Source of the DNA: Oncomelania hupensis
Taxonomy: Eukaryota; Mollusca; Gastropoda; Littorinimorpha; Pomatiopsidae
Assembly (NCBI GenBank): GCA_036898135.1
Contig: CM072513.1
Coordinates: 32,463,946 to 32,527,945, forward strand
Reading direction: 5' to 3'
DNA length: 64,000 nt
Every line of letters begins with the position of its first letter. Position 1 is the first letter of the stretch. Shown here in pieces: positions 1-11,200 of the stretch. Made by a program: the position numbers and the translations under genes. The notes beneath the pieces were generated by a model. The model searched no databases and was not told the DNA's origin. It was given only the letters and a program-made list of their open reading frames with translations.

Positions 1-196
1 ATATCACTCGCGTGCTCCTTATAGAACTTGTAATATTTAACATGAAAATTGGTGCCCAGAAGAGAAAAAAACAACTAAATGAAATAGTAGCATGACTTTG
101 ATCTTTCGATGCTCTTGACGCTGAGATGACCTTGACATTACCGTGACATCCGATGCTCATGTATGATCAAATAAATAAAAGTTGTTGCATACTATA

Positions 197-1230
197 CAGG
201 GTTCTTACCCAAAAAGCACTTCAAAATTCCCAAACTTTTCCCAAACTTTTCCCGACCATATTTTCTGAAATTCAAAGACCTGTAAGATACAAACTTACCT
301 ATTTAATATTTGATATTCAATGACAAAACAGTTTAGCTTTCCCTCAAGAGCATGGACCACATGGTATAACTACACAAATTTACCAAAGGTGTTCTGCAAG
401 CTTTATTATATTACAGTTCAGTGTCAATTCTTCTCAATTCAACGAAACTGTCCGATTTGTTGATTACTTTGTTTTGAATTAGAGTGTAAAGAACACTTTA
501 AATTGTTGAATCCTAAGTACAGTGCTGAGTTTATTTGCAAATATTTATCCCTTCTTGTTGTATGAATTTTGAAGATTTTGAGATGGTGATCAGAAGAGAG
601 TTCTACTGGTCTTTGGGTCCACTGATATTTTCTTGGATAAGTATATCCAGTTCTTGGGCCTGCTTGCGCTTTTCCTGTGAACGCTTCCTGAAAGCATTGG
701 ACTCTGCAATGAGTGTGAGCTTAGCTTTTTTCTCAGCCTCTTCTGCTTTCAGATCAGCCGACCTCTCCAGAGCTTCAGCATCAGCAACAGTGCGATTCTT
801 CTTGGATTTGAGATGTTCAATTTCTGCAGCCAACATTCGTTTTCATATTTTGCTAACCATAGCTCGTTGAAGGAACAAACGCCCGGCATTTTGTCAACCT
901 CAAACTCGCAGGAAGAAGAAATACGAGGTTCCCGGATGTTGAGCAAGGGGAAGCAACTATCGATTTCAACTTTACTGGCGAGAAAACGAAAGTACGATTG
1001 TACTTCGACGATCGCGTCATGATCGCTTGCGTTTATTACAGGGGAAAAAAATCCAAACTACGTACATTTTAAATCAACACTCTTATTTATGTTTGTGTTC
1101 TTTTGCAAATTTCCCAAACTTTTCCCAAACTTTAGACACAAACTTAGTTTTCAAAGACTTTCCAGGGCCTGGAAAATATATTTTATTATTCCCAAACTTT
1201 CCAAGACCTTCAAAGACCGTACGAACCCTG
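197..1230 (-). mobile_element. Non-autonomous hAT-like DNA transposon
   Basis: It splits R1 copy a cleanly. The ends are inverted: CAGGGTTCTTAC on the left and CAGGGTTCGTAC read from the right. Direct repeats CTATA lie at 192-196 and 1231-1235. Subterminal zones repeat ttcccaaactttt. It carries a broken transposase-derived frame on the minus strand. The CAGGG start suits hAT elements, and 5-bp TSDs are known for some hAT groups. The superfamily remains an inference. Confidence 0.7.
603..889 (-). pseudogene. Internally deleted transposase remnant
   Basis: On the minus strand an ATG at 889-887 opens MPGVCSFNELWLAKYENE, which looks like the N-terminus of BED/hAT-type transposase proteins. A +1 shift near 838 then leads into a 77-residue charged coiled-coil rich in A, E and K that stops at 603. 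The shape suggests the start and end of a longer protein joined by an internal deletion. Family assignment is from memory of similar transposon proteins and is tentative. Confidence 0.45.
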
Positions 1231-1513
1231 CTATAAGTTAAATATAGGGCCATTCCATTGTACAACGAGGAATTCTTTTAATGGGTTTGTAATGCCTAGG
1301 ACCTTGACTTCAAGATCAATAAAAAAACGAAACTGTGATGAAAGATCTTTTACCTCTAAATACAAATTTGGACTTTATCTCTCTCGTAGTTTAGGGTCAT
1401 TTCAAATTATTATTACGAACCGACTTTAGACCGCTCCAGTGATCTTGACCTCAGAGCGAGGTTGATAAAACTTGCAAAATAGTTGTGTCTCGTTAATATT
1501 TATCATACAACAA

Positions 1514-2720
1514 GCAGGATTCATGGCAGGGCGAAGTACCACTGAACAGATTTTCAACCTCAGAATAATCTGTGAGAAATACCTACAGCACCAACAACAT
1601 CTATATCATGTGTTCATAGACTTCAAGAAGGCATTTGACCGAGTCTGGCATGCAGCTCTATGGGCAACCATGAAAGTTTACAACATCAGCCCTAAAATTA
1701 TAGAAGTCGTCAAAAGCCTGTATGACAAGGCTACCAGTGCAGTCCTCCATAACAGCGTCATCGGGAACTGGTTCAGAACAACAATCGGTGTGCGTCAAGG
1801 ATGCCTACTCTCTCCAACACTCTTCAACATCTTCCTAGAGCGCATCATGTCAGATGCTCTTGCAGATCACGAAGGCACAGTCAGCATAGGGGGCAGAGCA
1901 ATCTCCAATCTTCGTTTTGCGGATGATATTGATGGATTGGCTGGAGAGGAACAAGAACTTGAACAGCTTGTACAGAGGCTTGACACCACCTCCAGAGATA
2001 ATGGAATGGAAATAAGTGCAGAGAAGACCAAAATGATGACCAACAACACCAATGGCATCAACACGGACATCAAAGTACAAGGCCAATCCCTCAACTCAGT
2101 GCACAGCTTCAAATATTTAGGAGCCATTGTGTCAGACAATGGGTCTCGACAGGAAGTCCTCTCCAGGATCGCACAAACAACTGCTGCCCTGACAAGGTTG
2201 AAGCCCATTTGGAAAGACAGAACCATCAGTCTACATTCCAAAGTAAGACTGCTGCGCTCTCTGGTCATCTCCATCTTCCTATATGCTTGCGAAGCATGGA
2301 CCCTCACAGCAGATCTCCAACGAAGAATACAAAGCATGGAGATGAGGTGCTACAGAAGACTTCTGTGCATTTCCTATACCCAACACATCACCAACATTGA
2401 AGTCCGACAGACCATCACACAAGCCATTGGACAACACGATGACCTGCTCACAGTGGTGAAGAAACAGAAACTCCGATGGTATGGCCACGTCACCAGATCA
2501 TCAGGCCTTGCAAAGACCATTCTGCAAGGCACAGTGCAAGGAGGTAGAAGAAGGGGGAGACCGAAAAAGAGGTGGGAGGACAACATTCGAGAATGGACTG
2601 GTTTGACACTGAGCGAAGCCATGAGGGCTGCTGAGGACAGAGAAAGATGGAGTATGCTGGTTAAGCGATCATCTGTGGTGCCCCTACGACCTTCGGGTTA
2701 TGGGACAGGATAGGATAGGG
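1514..2720 (+). mobile_element. 5'-truncated non-LTR retrotransposon (LINE-X copy 1)
   Basis: An open frame runs to a stop at 2711-2713. It has reverse transcriptase motifs FIDFKKAFDRVW, GVRQGCLLSPTLFN and RFADDIDGLA, then a C-terminal GGRRRGRPKKRWEDNI region. The endonuclease and the first RT blocks are missing. The 3' end runs straight into GGATA repeats with no UTR. It lies inside R1 copy a. AACAA is present at both borders (1509-1513 and 2721-2725), either as a short TSD or as microhomology. It is nearly identical to the copy at 24597. Confidence 0.9.
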
Positions 2721-3057
2721 AACAAATAATTGTAAGTTCAATATTAATAACTGAGGAAATAAGTGAAATTGTGGGGACATTAATTTTTTTGACTAACACT
2801 TGTTGACCCTGTGATCTTGACTTTGAAGTGGTCATGATCATTGTCTTACCAAGTTTGGTTGTGATACCTGTGATAGGTTCCGAGATATTAAGCCACTTGC
2901 AAGTTTTGCGTCGGACAGCCGAGACAGATAGATATTAGTTTTAAACTGTCATTTTTGGACTAATTAGAACACACCTCGCACAGATTTGCAAAAATCTAGA
3001 TTTTTTTCCCCCGGGGGTTGGGTTTATATATACTCTCATTGTTATGCGAGTCAAAAG

Positions 3058-3542
3058 GTAAACCACTTAAGGTATGTCTATTCTGTGCCTGGATGTAGTG
3101 GGATGGTGTGATGTGGTGTAGTGTGGTGTGCGTGTTTTTATTTTTTCAAGATGATTTGTTTTCCTCCCGTAACATCGACCCCATTAGAACCTCTTAATCA
3201 CTCTCTTCCCCAAAAGTAACCTAAAAGCAATAATAATACTGGATGTTATATATGTCCCTCCCCGCCACCACCCCACATCACCCAATTAGGTTCAAGGCGC
3301 GGTGATCTGTACCAACAAACACACTCACATGCTACACACACTCAACACCAGAAATTTCACATGAGGGGAAAAGGCAGTTAGATCACTATTAGGACACGGA
3401 ATAGAAATCGACAAAGAACGAATATTTACATTACTCCACAAACATCAATAAATCAGTTAAAGATCAGGATTAAGAAAGGTTTAAGATCATGACAGTGAGA
3501 AAGATTAGACAATAATTATGAAGAAAAGAACAGACGTCTTAC
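3058..3542. other. Intron sequence, no feature recognised
   Basis: This is intron downstream of RGS exon 3543-3594. It holds a GT-rich stretch at 3100-3140 and mixed low-complexity sequence. I see no exon. Confidence 0.6.
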
Positions 3543-3594
3543 CATAATCTGTGTTTTCGGGCTCTCCACATCTTGATGGCCAAAAGCAGGGAGT
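3543..3594 (-). CDS. R7 RGS exon: end of DEP region
   Basis: This is a 52-base exon, acceptor ttgcag, donor GTAAGA. It reads TPCFWPSRCGEPENTDY and then one base of the next codon, matching TPYFWPSNCWEPENTDY of R7 RGS proteins and the same exon phase. It lies 31 kb from the preceding exon. The next coding exon, expected to encode AVYLCKRTMQNK, is not in the 3.5 kb below it. Confidence 0.93.
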
Positions 3595-3716
3595 CTGCAA
3601 CCATACAAAATAAAACCAAAATTAATCAAACTCCCTTTTACAGACGACACATACTTCTGTAGACAGGAAAAAAAAAGAAAGAAATAGATTTTGAGTGGGT
3701 GCACAAATAAAGTGCT

Positions 3717-6700
3717 CTCCCTACTGGGTTGGAGCTCGTTATCTCTTTCTTGACCTTCTTCTTCTTCTTCTGCGTTCCTCCAAATGGGGCCTCAGATGTC
3801 CAGGTTTGTCAAACTTATGAAGCGGGCAGTGGTTTCGAGGTCTTGCTTGGAGCCCCAGAGTTTTACGTCCAGCGTCTGTCCTGCAGGCCAGAGTTGTGTC
3901 CTGGCATTCTGGTACTGGGGGGCAGGACTGCAGGATGTGCTCTGGGGTCTGGAGGTCTGTTCCACACGGGCAGTCAGGGGTGTGTGACAGGCCTAGGCGA
4001 TGCATGTGGTAACGCAGGCGGCAGTGACCAGTTCGTAGCCGGAAAATTGTGGTCTGTTCATGGCGCTGGAGGTGTGCCATCTGGTCGTCAGATGGAGGGT
4101 CATGCTGGGTGGCCCAGGTTGCCTGGAAGTGCCGCTTGACCAGAGTCTTGGCTTCCTTATAAGAGACTGGGGGGTGTGGCTGCTCCATTTTGCTGCCCGA
4201 CTTGGCCAGCCTGTCCGCCTCCTCGTTTCCTGACAGACCACAGTGAGCAGGTATCCACTGGACTGCTACCTTCGTGTATTGAGAGAGGGCAATCAACAGG
4301 CGCTGTGTGTCTCTTTCCAGCTGTTCACTGGGCGACTGCAGGCTCTCGATGATGGAGCGGCAGTCAGACAGGAAGACGATATTTGAGGCGGGCGCTTCTG
4401 CAGCAAGGAGCCGGGCAGCCTCATGAAGAGCAGTGAGCTCAGCCCTGTAGTTGGTGGACCGGGCTCCAGCAGGCAGGGATCTGGAGAGGGTGCTTCCATC
4501 GGTGAAGCGCAGGTGTAGTCCGCTGCCTCCGTTGCTGACGGCTGCATCAGAGGATCCATCCGTGTATGCATGGATCCACATGGGCCTGGGATACTTCAGG
4601 TCCAGGAGCTCCAGAGTGAGGGAGCGTAGTGCAGCCTCTGACTGCTCGCCCTTGTACCTCACTCCTGGGACGTCAGGGCAGAACATGAGTTCGGTAGTCG
4701 GGGTGTCCCAGTCCTCGGCGTCCTGGAGGAGCTCTCGTTCTGCTGGGAGGTCTGGGACGGCAGCCGCCAGCTTCTTGACCTGATGGATGAAGCTATCCCG
4801 CTTCAGCCTGTTCTTGGTTGGCTGTTGTAGATATTGGTGGGCTGGGTGTGAGGGCAGCCTCTGTAGTTTTTCATGTTGGATCAGAACTTTTTCTTCTCGT
4901 CTTTGGTCCAGGGAAAGGAGTCCTGTTGTTGTTTCCAGCTTGTGGATGGGTGTTGTTTTCAGTCCTCCTGTGATGAGTCTCATGGCACCGCTTTGTACTT
5001 TGGCCAGTCTCCTGGTGTTGCTCTTGGCTGCTGTGGACCATGCTGCTGAACCGTATTCCATCACAGGACGGACGTTGCCGGTGTACACTTGCTTGAGGAT
5101 TCTGCTGTTGGCACCCCACTTTGTGCCCGAGAGCTTCTTCATTAGGGCCAATCTTCTGGTTGCTCTCTTCTCCATCTCCTGGATGTGAGGACTCCAGGTA
5201 AGCCTCCTGTCGAGCTTGACACCGAGGTACGTTGGAGTTTCCTCCTCCGGTATCACTTGGTTGCCGACTTTCAGCTTCAGGGTCTCTTTGGTGTTGGAGA
5301 GTGAGAAGCAGGTGGCTACTGTTTTCAGGCTGTTGATGGTGACACACCAGTCGCTTGCCCACCTGGAGATGCTGTTGAGAGCCTCTTGCATCCTGACGAC
5401 AGCAGTGGGAGTGGACTCGGCAGCGTTCCACATTGCGACGTCATCGGCATGCAGGGCGCGGCTGATGTGTCGAGAGAGGTTCTTGGTGATGTCGTTGATG
5501 AAAACGACGAACAGAGTTGGGGAGATCACTCCTCCTTGTGGGACTCCTTCCCTGATCTTTACTGTGTAGCTGAAGTTGCCGTTGAGCTTAACCCTTGCCG
5601 TTCTGTGTGCCAGGAAGCTTCTGATCCACTTGAACAAGTTGCCAGCGACACCTGCGGTCAATAGCTTCAGGAGTAGGCCTTCCCTCCATGTCTTGTCGAA
5701 GGCCTTGGAGAGGTCTATGAAAGTGGCGATGACCTTCTTCTTCTGCTGGAAGGCGTTCTCTATTGACTGAGCAAGATACACCAGCTGGTCCTCGGTGTTT
5801 CTGTTCTTCCTGAAGGCGGTCTGTTCTTTGGTGATCAGGTTGTTCGATTCCAGGTGCCACACTAGTCTCTTATTGACCATACGCTCAAGGGTCTTGCCGA
5901 GGCAGCTCAGAAGACTGATGGGTCTGTAGCTGGACTTACTCTTGGGGTCCTTTCCTTTCTTGAGTATGGGGATGATGATGGCTTCCTTCCATGCTGAGGG
6001 GAAGACGCCTGACCGCCACGACTGGTTGAAGAGCTCCAGTAATTTGTTTTTGGCGGCTGGCCCAAGATGCTTGATCAGCTCGTTGCAGACTCCATCTTTG
6101 CCTGGAGCTTTCTTGGGCTTGAGTCGCCTGATAGCATCGTTGAGCTCTCCCAGGGAGAAGTCAGATGTCATAGATGGGGGGTGGGCATTGTTCTGCAGGC
6201 AGAGCTTGGTTTGAAGCTGCTCTTCTACTTCTTTCCTTCGTTGTGGAGGGACATTGATGGTGCTTTCAGCCTTGAAGGCTTCAGCCAGAAGGTTTGCAGC
6301 TCTCTTGCCAGTGTGGTAGGTGCCACTCTCCTCAAGCACGGTGGTTCCATATGCTGCTGTGGTGTCCTCGTTCAGGGCCTTCACGAGTTGCCACAGTTTG
6401 CTGGTGTTGTTGTCCAGGCTCAGAGTTGAGGTCTTCTCGTTCCAGCTTTCTTGGAGTTCCTTGGTTTTGATAGCAGAGAACTCATCCTTGATCTTGCTGT
6501 GCTCCGTGGTTGATTCTGGGGAGGGGTTCTGCTCCATGGCTTCTCTGGCCTCTGATAGTCTCTGGTGGAGATCTGCCAGCCTCTTGCTCCAGTAAGGCTT
6601 GTAGTCCCTCCTGAAGCCACGAGGAATAGCTTTCTTGGCAGCAGTCAGAATGGCGGAGGTGAGGTTCTTGACATTCTGGTTGATGTCTTCTGTGAAGGTG

Positions 6701-8047
6701 ACATTGAGAAGGTCTTCGGCATGCTGTTGGTACTGTCCCCAGTTGGCCTTCTTGAAGTTCCAGCTGGCTCTCTTCCTGCAGTACTCTGGTGCAGTTGCTG
6801 CATCTGCAATGAGGAGTGTGATGGGGAGGTGGTCACTGCCACCTAGCTGACTGCCGACTGTTCTGGTGGTCCGCTTCTCAATGTCCTCTGTGGCCATGGC
6901 AAGGTCAGGGGTGGAGGTGCTCTTCCATGCTCTGGAGTAGTACGACGGCTTATCCTCTGGTTGGTTGATCAGGATCAGCTCGTTGTCCATCATCCAGTCC
7001 TGGACTTCTTCTCCCCTGGAGTCCGTTGTGCTGTAGCCCCAAGCCGGTGAGTGACTGTTGAAGTCGCCGGTGATGAGATGCCTCTCTTCTGCTGCCTGGA
7101 TGGTGTGCAGGTCGAGCCTCGATGTTGTAGGGCTGTAGCAGTTGCTGATGAAAAGTTCTTCTCCTTGAAGAAAGAGTTGAATTGTCAGGAGCTCTAGTTC
7201 TCCGGTTGTCTGCGCTGTAAGCACTGAGGGGATTCCTTGTCGGACGAGGGTCATGACTCCGCCTTTGTGCCCTGAGGGTCTGTCTCGCCTGTAGGTGTCG
7301 TAACCTCTGACAAAGAATCTCCGGGTTTCTGTGAGATGGGTTTCTTGGATGCAGATGACGTCGATCTTGTTGTCTCTTAGGAAGGCTTGAAGCTCTGGTT
7401 TCTTGTTCTGGATGCCTTCCGCATTCCACTGCACCACACGTAGGCCTGTCACAGCTGTTGGTTGTGGACCAGTCGCTCTACTCTGCCTCCCCCTGGTTCG
7501 CAGGTCAGCAGAGCCGCCAGTCGCTAAGGCGGGCCCCTTTGAGGCAGAGGGCCCGGCACCGTCCCCGCCTGGCTTTGGTCCACGGGGACGACACCATGTC
7601 GAAATATCCATCTGAGGCATTGTCCATTTTTCTGGTAGCGTGTGCGCTCGTTTGGACTCCCACACAATACCCAGGGGGTATAGTCAGCAGCACTCCGTCT
7701 TCGTTGGGACATTCGGTTTTAGCGAGTTTTCCTTCTCGAGGCCGTGCACAAGACTGGATGTGGCCCATCTCATCCAGCCCCACCTGGTTATCCTGCCAGG
7801 TACTCAGTCGCCCCCATAGCAGGCTTGGTGGGTAACAGGGGCACCAAACTGGTAGACCAGTAGTGGGTGCTGCTATGGACACATTAATGTAGGAGAGGCC
7901 ATATGCAAGTAACTTCCTGCCAGCTTGGCCAGACAGTGGTTCCACGGCTATCACTACATCTGGGGAGTGAGAGGTAATTAATTGAACATCACTCCCCTTG
8001 GTGAGCGGGACGTACAGCACCAGACCTCACTGCCCCCGTTTCTTGAC
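3717..8047 (-). mobile_element. Full-length I-like LINE (EN-RT-RNase H)
   Basis: A 4.33-kb element on the minus strand, in the same sense as the host gene. It has about 380 bases of 5' leader, one long ORF, a GAA-repeat stretch at the ORF end, and only 22 bases after the stop. Candidate TSDs are CAAATAAAGTGCT (3704-3716) and CAAATAAAAGTGCT (8048-8061), which differ by one A. Its 3' end lies 122 bases upstream of an RGS exon acceptor. The order endonuclease-RT-RNase H places it in the I group of LINEs (I, Ingi, Nimb and relatives). No separate gag-like ORF1 is seen. Confidence 0.85.
3739..7665 (-). CDS. LINE polyprotein: endonuclease, reverse transcriptase, RNase H
   Basis: One uninterrupted 1308-codon frame. 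Residues about 75-300 form an APE-type endonuclease with QWNAEGIQNK, IQETHL, GDFNSHSPAWG and SDHLPI. Residues about 495-800 form the reverse transcriptase with FIDLSKAFD, GVPQGGVISPTLF and LHADDVAMW; the usual aromatic before ADD is histidine. Residues about 1035-1160 are RNase H with YTDGSSD, NYRAELTAL, LSDCRSI and PAHCGLSGNEEADRLAKSG. A CPCG...HILQSC zinc-binding motif follows, then an arginine-rich end encoded by GAA-type repeats. All catalytic acids I can identify are present, so the copy may be functional. The start is the first ATG of the frame and could be internal. Confidence 0.92.
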   Translation of the reverse strand: MWESKRAHTLPEKWTMPQMDISTWCRPRGPKPGGDGAGPSASKGPALATGGSADLRTRGRQSRATGPQPTAVTGLRVVQWNAEGIQNKKPELQAFLRDNKIDVICIQETHLTETRRFFVRGYDTYRRDRPSGHKGGVMTLVRQGIPSVLTAQTTGELELLTIQLFLQGEELFISNCYSPTTSRLDLHTIQAAEERHLITGDFNSHSPAWGYSTTDSRGEEVQDWMMDNELILINQPEDKPSYYSRAWKSTSTPDLAMATEDIEKRTTRTVGSQLGGSDHLPITLLIADAATAPEYCRKRASWNFKKANWGQYQQHAEDLLNVTFTEDINQNVKNLTSAILTAAKKAIPRGFRRDYKPYWSKRLADLHQRLSEAREAMEQNPSPESTTEHSKIKDEFSAIKTKELQESWNEKTSTLSLDNNTSKLWQLVKALNEDTTAAYGTTVLEESGTYHTGKRAANLLAEAFKAESTINVPPQRRKEVEEQLQTKLCLQNNAHPPSMTSDFSLGELNDAIRRLKPKKAPGKDGVCNELIKHLGPAAKNKLLELFNQSWRSGVFPSAWKEAIIIPILKKGKDPKSKSSYRPISLLSCLGKTLERMVNKRLVWHLESNNLITKEQTAFRKNRNTEDQLVYLAQSIENAFQQKKKVIATFIDLSKAFDKTWREGLLLKLLTAGVAGNLFKWIRSFLAHRTARVKLNGNFSYTVKIREGVPQGGVISPTLFVVFINDITKNLSRHISRALHADDVAMWNAAESTPTAVVRMQEALNSISRWASDWCVTINSLKTVATCFSLSNTKETLKLKVGNQVIPEEETPTYLGVKLDRRLTWSPHIQEMEKRATRRLALMKKLSGTKWGANSRILKQVYTGNVRPVMEYGSAAWSTAAKSNTRRLAKVQSGAMRLITGGLKTTPIHKLETTTGLLSLDQRREEKVLIQHEKLQRLPSHPAHQYLQQPTKNRLKRDSFIHQVKKLAAAVPDLPAERELLQDAEDWDTPTTELMFCPDVPGVRYKGEQSEAALRSLTLELLDLKYPRPMWIHAYTDGSSDAAVSNGGSGLHLRFTDGSTLSRSLPAGARSTNYRAELTALHEAARLLAAEAPASNIVFLSDCRSIIESLQSPSEQLERDTQRLLIALSQYTKVAVQWIPAHCGLSGNEEADRLAKSGSKMEQPHPPVSYKEAKTLVKRHFQATWATQHDPPSDDQMAHLQRHEQTTIFRLRTGHCRLRYHMHRLGLSHTPDCPCGTDLQTPEHILQSCPPVPECQDTTLACRTDAGRKTLGLQARPRNHCPLHKFDKPGHLRPHLEERRRRRRRSRKR

Positions 8048-8090
8048 CAAATAAAAGTGCTTAGTACTATAATGTCCTGTTTACAAGCGT

Positions 8091-8092
<2 letters not shown>

Positions 8093-8144
<52 letters not shown>

Positions 8145-8201
8145 GAGAGAGAAAGCACGTGTGTGTGTGTGAGCGCGCGCGGTGTGCATGGGTGCGTGCG
8201 T

Positions 8202-8249
<48 letters not shown>

Positions 8250-8252
8250 AAG
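8093..8252. repeat. (GT)n then (GA)n microsatellite
   Basis: A pure GT run at about 8093-8139 is followed by GA, GT/GC-rich and a second GA run to about 8250. Apparent ORFs across it are repeat artefacts. Confidence 0.95.
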
Positions 8253-11200
8253 GAAGCGGAAGAAGCTCAGAAATGCCTCAGGGCGTGGAATCATAATTTT
8301 CCCCCATTCTCCGCTCCACCACTTCCTTCCATCTTCCTTCACCATCACAACCACTATTGCTGTCATCTCTCAGTCTCTTTCTTCATACCCGGATAAAGAA
8401 CACGACGAAGGGTTCCGGCGTGCCGCTAAACGAATCAATGGCTGTTTGTGTGGGGCAATAAATCACAACGCTGGACAAAAAGACAAATGCCATCAGGATA
8501 TGAAGGTCCGGCAATTTGCCCGCGAGCCTCTGGTTTCGGGGAATAGGCGAGATCGCCTCTTCAACCAATTTTCCGTCGTTAGATTTCTTCGCAGCAGCGG
8601 ATTTTAATATATTAATTAAGTCTTGTGAAAAAGTAAAGAGTCAAATAAGTTTCCATAATATATACCACAGTGCATTTTTTAAATCAAAGAGCTACTACAG
8701 TTCAGTTCAGAGACTACAGATAAACTTCACAGTCCAGTTCAGTTCAGAGACTAGATAAGCTTCACGGCGCATTTCAAGGCGGTGATCATCATCATGGTGC
8801 AAAATCGGTGCGCGTTATTCTCGAGGGATTGTCACCATTCATGGCGAACTCAAAACAAAACAAAATAATTGTGAAATAACCAAACATCTGAAACACCAAA
8901 TGCAGAAAGGGGTATTGGTATCAGGCTGGCATACTCATCTGCAGAATTGGAAAGTTTGGGGGTGGATGAGTGGGGGCAATCTGACACATAATAAACATAT
9001 AATATCCTTGAACATACAAAACCAACAACACGCTTAGCTCTTCACGTACGGATAGCGCTTTTTTCTGTCATACCTATACTGCACCGAAATGGCATTTTCC
9101 GTATCTCACATACTTCGTGAGACGGACACTACTCATCGATAACACAAAGTTATAATGGCTATCAATCTCCACAGGCAAAGAGCGTCGGGATACAAGACTA
9201 TAACAGTATAAATATCGTGGAATATGCATCAATGTACTGGTGAAGTAAGCCTGTTTCAATGGACAAAAGCTTGTCGCGCAACACAGCGCAAGGCCAAAAC
9301 ACTGATGTAGCCCTAACCAATGTTTTCAAACTATTACGAATGAAGTTTTAAAAATTAATCCCAACAACTCAACAATAGCAAAACTATTGCTCCTTATGGA
9401 CAGTTCAATTGATAACCTGTTACAACCTTGAATGGGTTTTAGCCCTCCGTTCTCCCTCATTATATCTGTGTCATTGGATTTTGGATTAAAAAATTTCCTG
9501 AAGGCTCTAATCCAATCTATCAATGACAAGAATTATCACTTTGGTGTTTCAAATATTTCACTGCTATAGTGGTATTTAAGAATTATCTCTAAATCAAAAT
9601 TGATTTTCCAAAAGTGTCTATCTCAGTCATGCACTTGAATACCCTCTGCTATTAGACAATATCCCAAACCCATCGTAATTATTAAGGAAATGAAGGCTCC
9701 CTCCTCCATTCTCTTCTTCTTTATTCCCTACTTTAGAAACATTTCAACTCTGAATTTCAGTGAAGTAGACCAGCTAGAAGAGCTGTCAGCCGCGTCAGCT
9801 AACCCTCTTATGAACCCCGAAATCGGAGGAAAAATACCGTTCTTTATTTCAACACCATTACATCGGGCCACATGCAGGCAGCATTAAAAAAAAAAAAGCC
9901 CGAGATCTCTAATTATCTAGTAAGTTCTCTTCCTTCACACTAAGAACCGTGAAAGCACACTTCACGCCGTATTTATTAAACCGTTTGGTACGGGGGAAAA
10001 CCTATGCGGTGCATCTGATGAGCCTAGAAGAAATGCACAGCAAATAGATCATGAACATAATGGCAAGCATCACTGAAAAACCAGTGCCACAGGTCGTGGA
10101 GTGTAGCTATAATCAAGATTATCTTCATAATATATTGCAACCATACTCATTAATGGCATTGCGCTACGTTATGAATTTAATAGTATACTGCGTTAATAAT
10201 TACTTTGTTCTGTAATACCTTGATGAAATCTGCACACTACATGCACTGGGCACCCTCTAAAATCCAGCGTGCAGAAAGAGTTTGAAGACGTGATGTGTGA
10301 TTCATTCTGCCCAAGATCCTTACTGCTACTTGGCGTTCTGGACACAGTCGAGATCCAGTATGCTGAAATTGTTTCCAGAAGTGAGATTCGAAACTACACC
10401 ATCCAAGATGCAATCTTGCTGCAACTGCGCACTGTGTAAACACCACGGGCCACACAACCAAAGAAAGAGGGGAAAGAGGCAGGTGGGGAGTATTCTAAAA
10501 AGTAAAAAGGAAGAAATGTCATTTATATTATACAAATGAGGTGGGAAGCAAGCTGAAGATTAAACAGCCAGATAAATGGAGATAAAAAGTTGCTCAGAGA
10601 CAGAGGAAAGAGGTTGGGAAGTAGTGAAGAAAGCAGAAGGAAAAGGGAAAAGTCAGATGAGTTGGAGTGTGTCCCCGGGAACAATAGCAGGCGGCGCAGT
10701 TCAGACTGGCACGGTGGCCAATTCAATAAACGCGGGCCTCAGGGGCAGCTTCCCCACTTGATTGGCAAGCAAACGTGAAGCGATCAAACTATGTTTCGGC
10801 GCCAATCTGCACAACGGCACTCGCTCTTCTGCCTTCGCCATTATCCCTAAATGTGTAGGGATGCCAAGTCGTCACTTGCGAAGCAAATGATCGCCACTTT
10901 TTTAAAACCACGCTAAGACAGAGCGGCATGAGAGGACTTCCACACTGAATGCCAGGTTCCTTACAATAATACTCAATACAAACTATCATGGATGGAAAAG
11001 GTGCATTCAACCCTATTTTTGGTTAGATATTAGAGGTTCATTGTGCTCCCCCTTCTCTTCTCCATTTCTTTATCCCCCCCCCCTCCCCTCCATGACTAAA
11101 TCAATGTAAAAAAAAGTCTGTTTAGACCAAAATGAAGAGAATCAGTTTCTTCAGTCTTGCCATCATGATGTGTTTAATAACTTACGGGATGTTAAAAAAT

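Larger units (their letters stand above)
1..3057 (+). repeat. R1 repeat copy a, interrupted twice
   Basis: R1 segments lie at 1-196, 1231-1513 and 2721-3057. They align in order with the other R1 copies: an opening near ctccttat.gaact, several TGACCTTGAC motifs, CAAGTTTGGTTGTGAT, and a closing stretch gcgagtcaaaa. A TIR element (197-1230) and a truncated LINE (1514-2720) split it. R1 is about 1 kb when uninterrupted. It is non-coding and its class is unknown. Its ends share GACTCGCATGC in inverted orientation, which hints at a TIR element. Confidence 0.8.

Noticed and set aside
1850..2622. Antisense ORFs over LINE-X copies
   Set aside because: They repeat identically in each copy and mirror the RT frame; no domain of their own.
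3729..7835. Plus-strand and other-frame ORFs over the I-like LINE
   Set aside because: The minus frame carries all domain motifs; the rest are shadows with no motif.
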